32,833 nucleotides of DNA from Gammaproteobacteria bacterium (lineage in GTDB: Bacteria > Pseudomonadota > Gammaproteobacteria > Enterobacterales > Alteromonadaceae). The stretch covers positions 1-32,833 of the forward strand of contig JAHJNE010000633.1 of NCBI GenBank assembly GCA_018820995.1, read 5' to 3'. A model generated the notes under the pieces. That model saw nothing but the letters and a program-made list of their open reading frames with translations. It did no database searches and was not told where the DNA came from. Shown here piece after piece: positions 32,265 to 32,833 of this stretch; the stretch's first letter is position 1, and each line of letters starts with the position of its first letter. The position numbers and the translations under genes are program-made.

Positions 32265-32310
32265 AAAATAAAAAAGCCTGATAGGTGACCTAACTGGCTT
32301 TATTTATTTT
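32265..32310. terminator. A/T-flanked hairpin, bidirectional terminator type
   Basis: An arm ending AAAAAAGCC (32265-32278) pairs with GGCTTTATTTATTTT (32296-32310) with one bulge. An A-run on one side and a T-rich run on the other allow termination in either direction. Confidence 0.6.
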
Positions 32311-32599
32311 GATGAAAAAACTGTTCGTTGAGCAGCATAATTAAACGTTTTTTGGCCTTAGTAAAAATAACGACAAACCAAACAAGACTAAATGGACCAA
32401 GTGTCATTCGTTTCGAAACAGTTGGATTACGTGTAACCTGCATTGATTTGGGCATTTGCCCAATCCAAGCAAGTAAATTACAACGACCCATTTGTGAATC
32501 TATCGCTCAGCGTAAAATTACACACTGAAGCAGAATCCCACGAATAAAGACAAAACGGCAACATGCAATATCGTTATTTGAAAGCAGCGACCAAGCATG

Positions 32600-32619
32600 A
32601 AAATTGGCTCGATGCCAAT
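32600..32619 (-). terminator. Hairpin after the partial minus-strand gene
   Basis: On the minus strand ATTGGC, ATCGA loop, GCCAAT and TTTT follow the stop at 32641 by about 22 bases. The T-run is short, so it is a weak terminator, but it supports the partial gene being real. Confidence 0.5.
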
Positions 32620-32640
32620 CGCTTCAACTGACAAATTCGC

Positions 32641-32832
32641 CTACACCTGCCGCCGCGCCGATTTAAGTGGCGCATCATCACTCCAATAGGGTGGCTGACC
32701 GTAGTGGCGGTAAATGTCATGCTCAAGCGCTCGATTCACGACCATATCGACATTATACTGCGGTGCTTCCTGCAAATTTTGGCGCAGTAGCGGCACTGTC
32801 ACCATCGCACTGGCCCAATCTATTTCAATCGC
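32641..32832 (-). CDS. C-terminal end of unrecognised gene (partial)
   Basis: A 63-residue open frame enters from the right edge and stops at TAG (32641-32643). It ends in YWSDDAPLKSARRQV and has a balanced, protein-like composition (AIEIDWASAMVTVPLLRQNL near its upstream end). It is followed by a hairpin. I do not recognise the family. Confidence 0.65.
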   Translation of the reverse strand, partial: AIEIDWASAMVTVPLLRQNLQEAPQYNVDMVVNRALEHDIYRHYGQPPYWSDDAPLKSARRQV

Positions 32833-32833
32833 C

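Larger units (their letters stand above)
32073..32640. other. Intergenic region right of the GntR unit
   Basis: No gene is supported in these 568 bp. It holds a bidirectional terminator-like hairpin (32265-32310) and a weak hairpin (32600-32619). Short open frames on both strands at 32300-32530 mirror each other, are A/T-rich and lack ribosome sites. Confidence 0.45.

Noticed and set aside
32300-32528. Short open frames on both strands near the right edge
   Set aside because: They mirror each other on opposite strands, lack ribosome sites, start within a terminator hairpin, and resemble no family.

Overview
This window looks like a chromosomal stretch of a gammaproteobacterium. The genus cannot be proved from the sequence; a Rheinheimera/Alishewanella/Alteromonadales-type organism is my guess. 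The reasons are the gamma-type nas/moa/mod/narK gene content, a molybdenum-cofactor riboswitch like that of E. coli moaA, FNR- and NarL-type sites, and REP-like GGGTC(A/G)GAG repeats.

Layout, left to right. (1) 1-4805: the tail of an upstream gene, a terminator-bearing leader, and a plus-strand nitrate uptake and reduction operon: nrtA-type binding protein, nrtB permease, nrtC/D ATPase and a NasC-like FAD/NADH oxidoreductase. (2) 4882-7590, minus strand: NasA, the assimilatory nitrate reductase catalytic subunit. It converges on the nrt operon at a perfect 21-bp bidirectional terminator. (3) 7591-8416: a dense control region with the nasA leader attenuator, a perfect FNR box, a 260-bp MITE-like element, a second attenuator and a Moco riboswitch. 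(4) 8417-14440: a compact nine-gene operon moaA-mobA-moaB-moaC-moaD-moaE-modA-modB-modC, which makes molybdenum cofactor and imports molybdate. (5) 14499-16364: REP-like repeats and a thiamine-diphosphate 2-oxoacid decarboxylase. (6) 16566-20491: moeA and narL on the minus strand, divergent from a narK nitrate/nitrite transporter. (7) 20527-22988: an integration module (XRE repressor, paired operators, excisionase-like protein, tyrosine recombinase), a gene-free stretch, and a 49-bp 3' fragment of tRNA-Val(GAC) that looks like an attachment-site half. (8) 23364-28514: a five-gene minus-strand operon with a MacB/LolD-type ABC ATPase, three consecutive HlyD-type adaptors (two of them lipoproteins) and a MacB-type permease. 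(9) 28816-32017: a membrane acyltransferase and a YtrA-type GntR regulator with an ABC ATPase and an ABC-2 permease. (10) 32641-32832: the C-terminal end of an unrecognised gene.

How it works together: the Nrt system imports nitrate, NasC-like and NasA reduce it to nitrite, and NasA needs the molybdenum cofactor made by the moa/mob/moe genes from molybdate taken up by ModABC. NarL and NarK tie the cluster to respiratory nitrate sensing and transport. No nitrite reductase, nasS/nasT or narX is inside the window.

The main discovery candidate is a shared RNA control device. The nrt leader, the nasA leader and the moa leader each carry a small hairpin with a six-base loop having A at position 1 and G at position 4. 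In each, the 3' part of the hairpin is shared with the 5' arm of a strong intrinsic terminator. This is the hallmark of ANTAR-protein (NasR/NasT-type) antitermination. In the moa operon the device lies in series with the Moco riboswitch, and a MITE-like element has landed just upstream of it.
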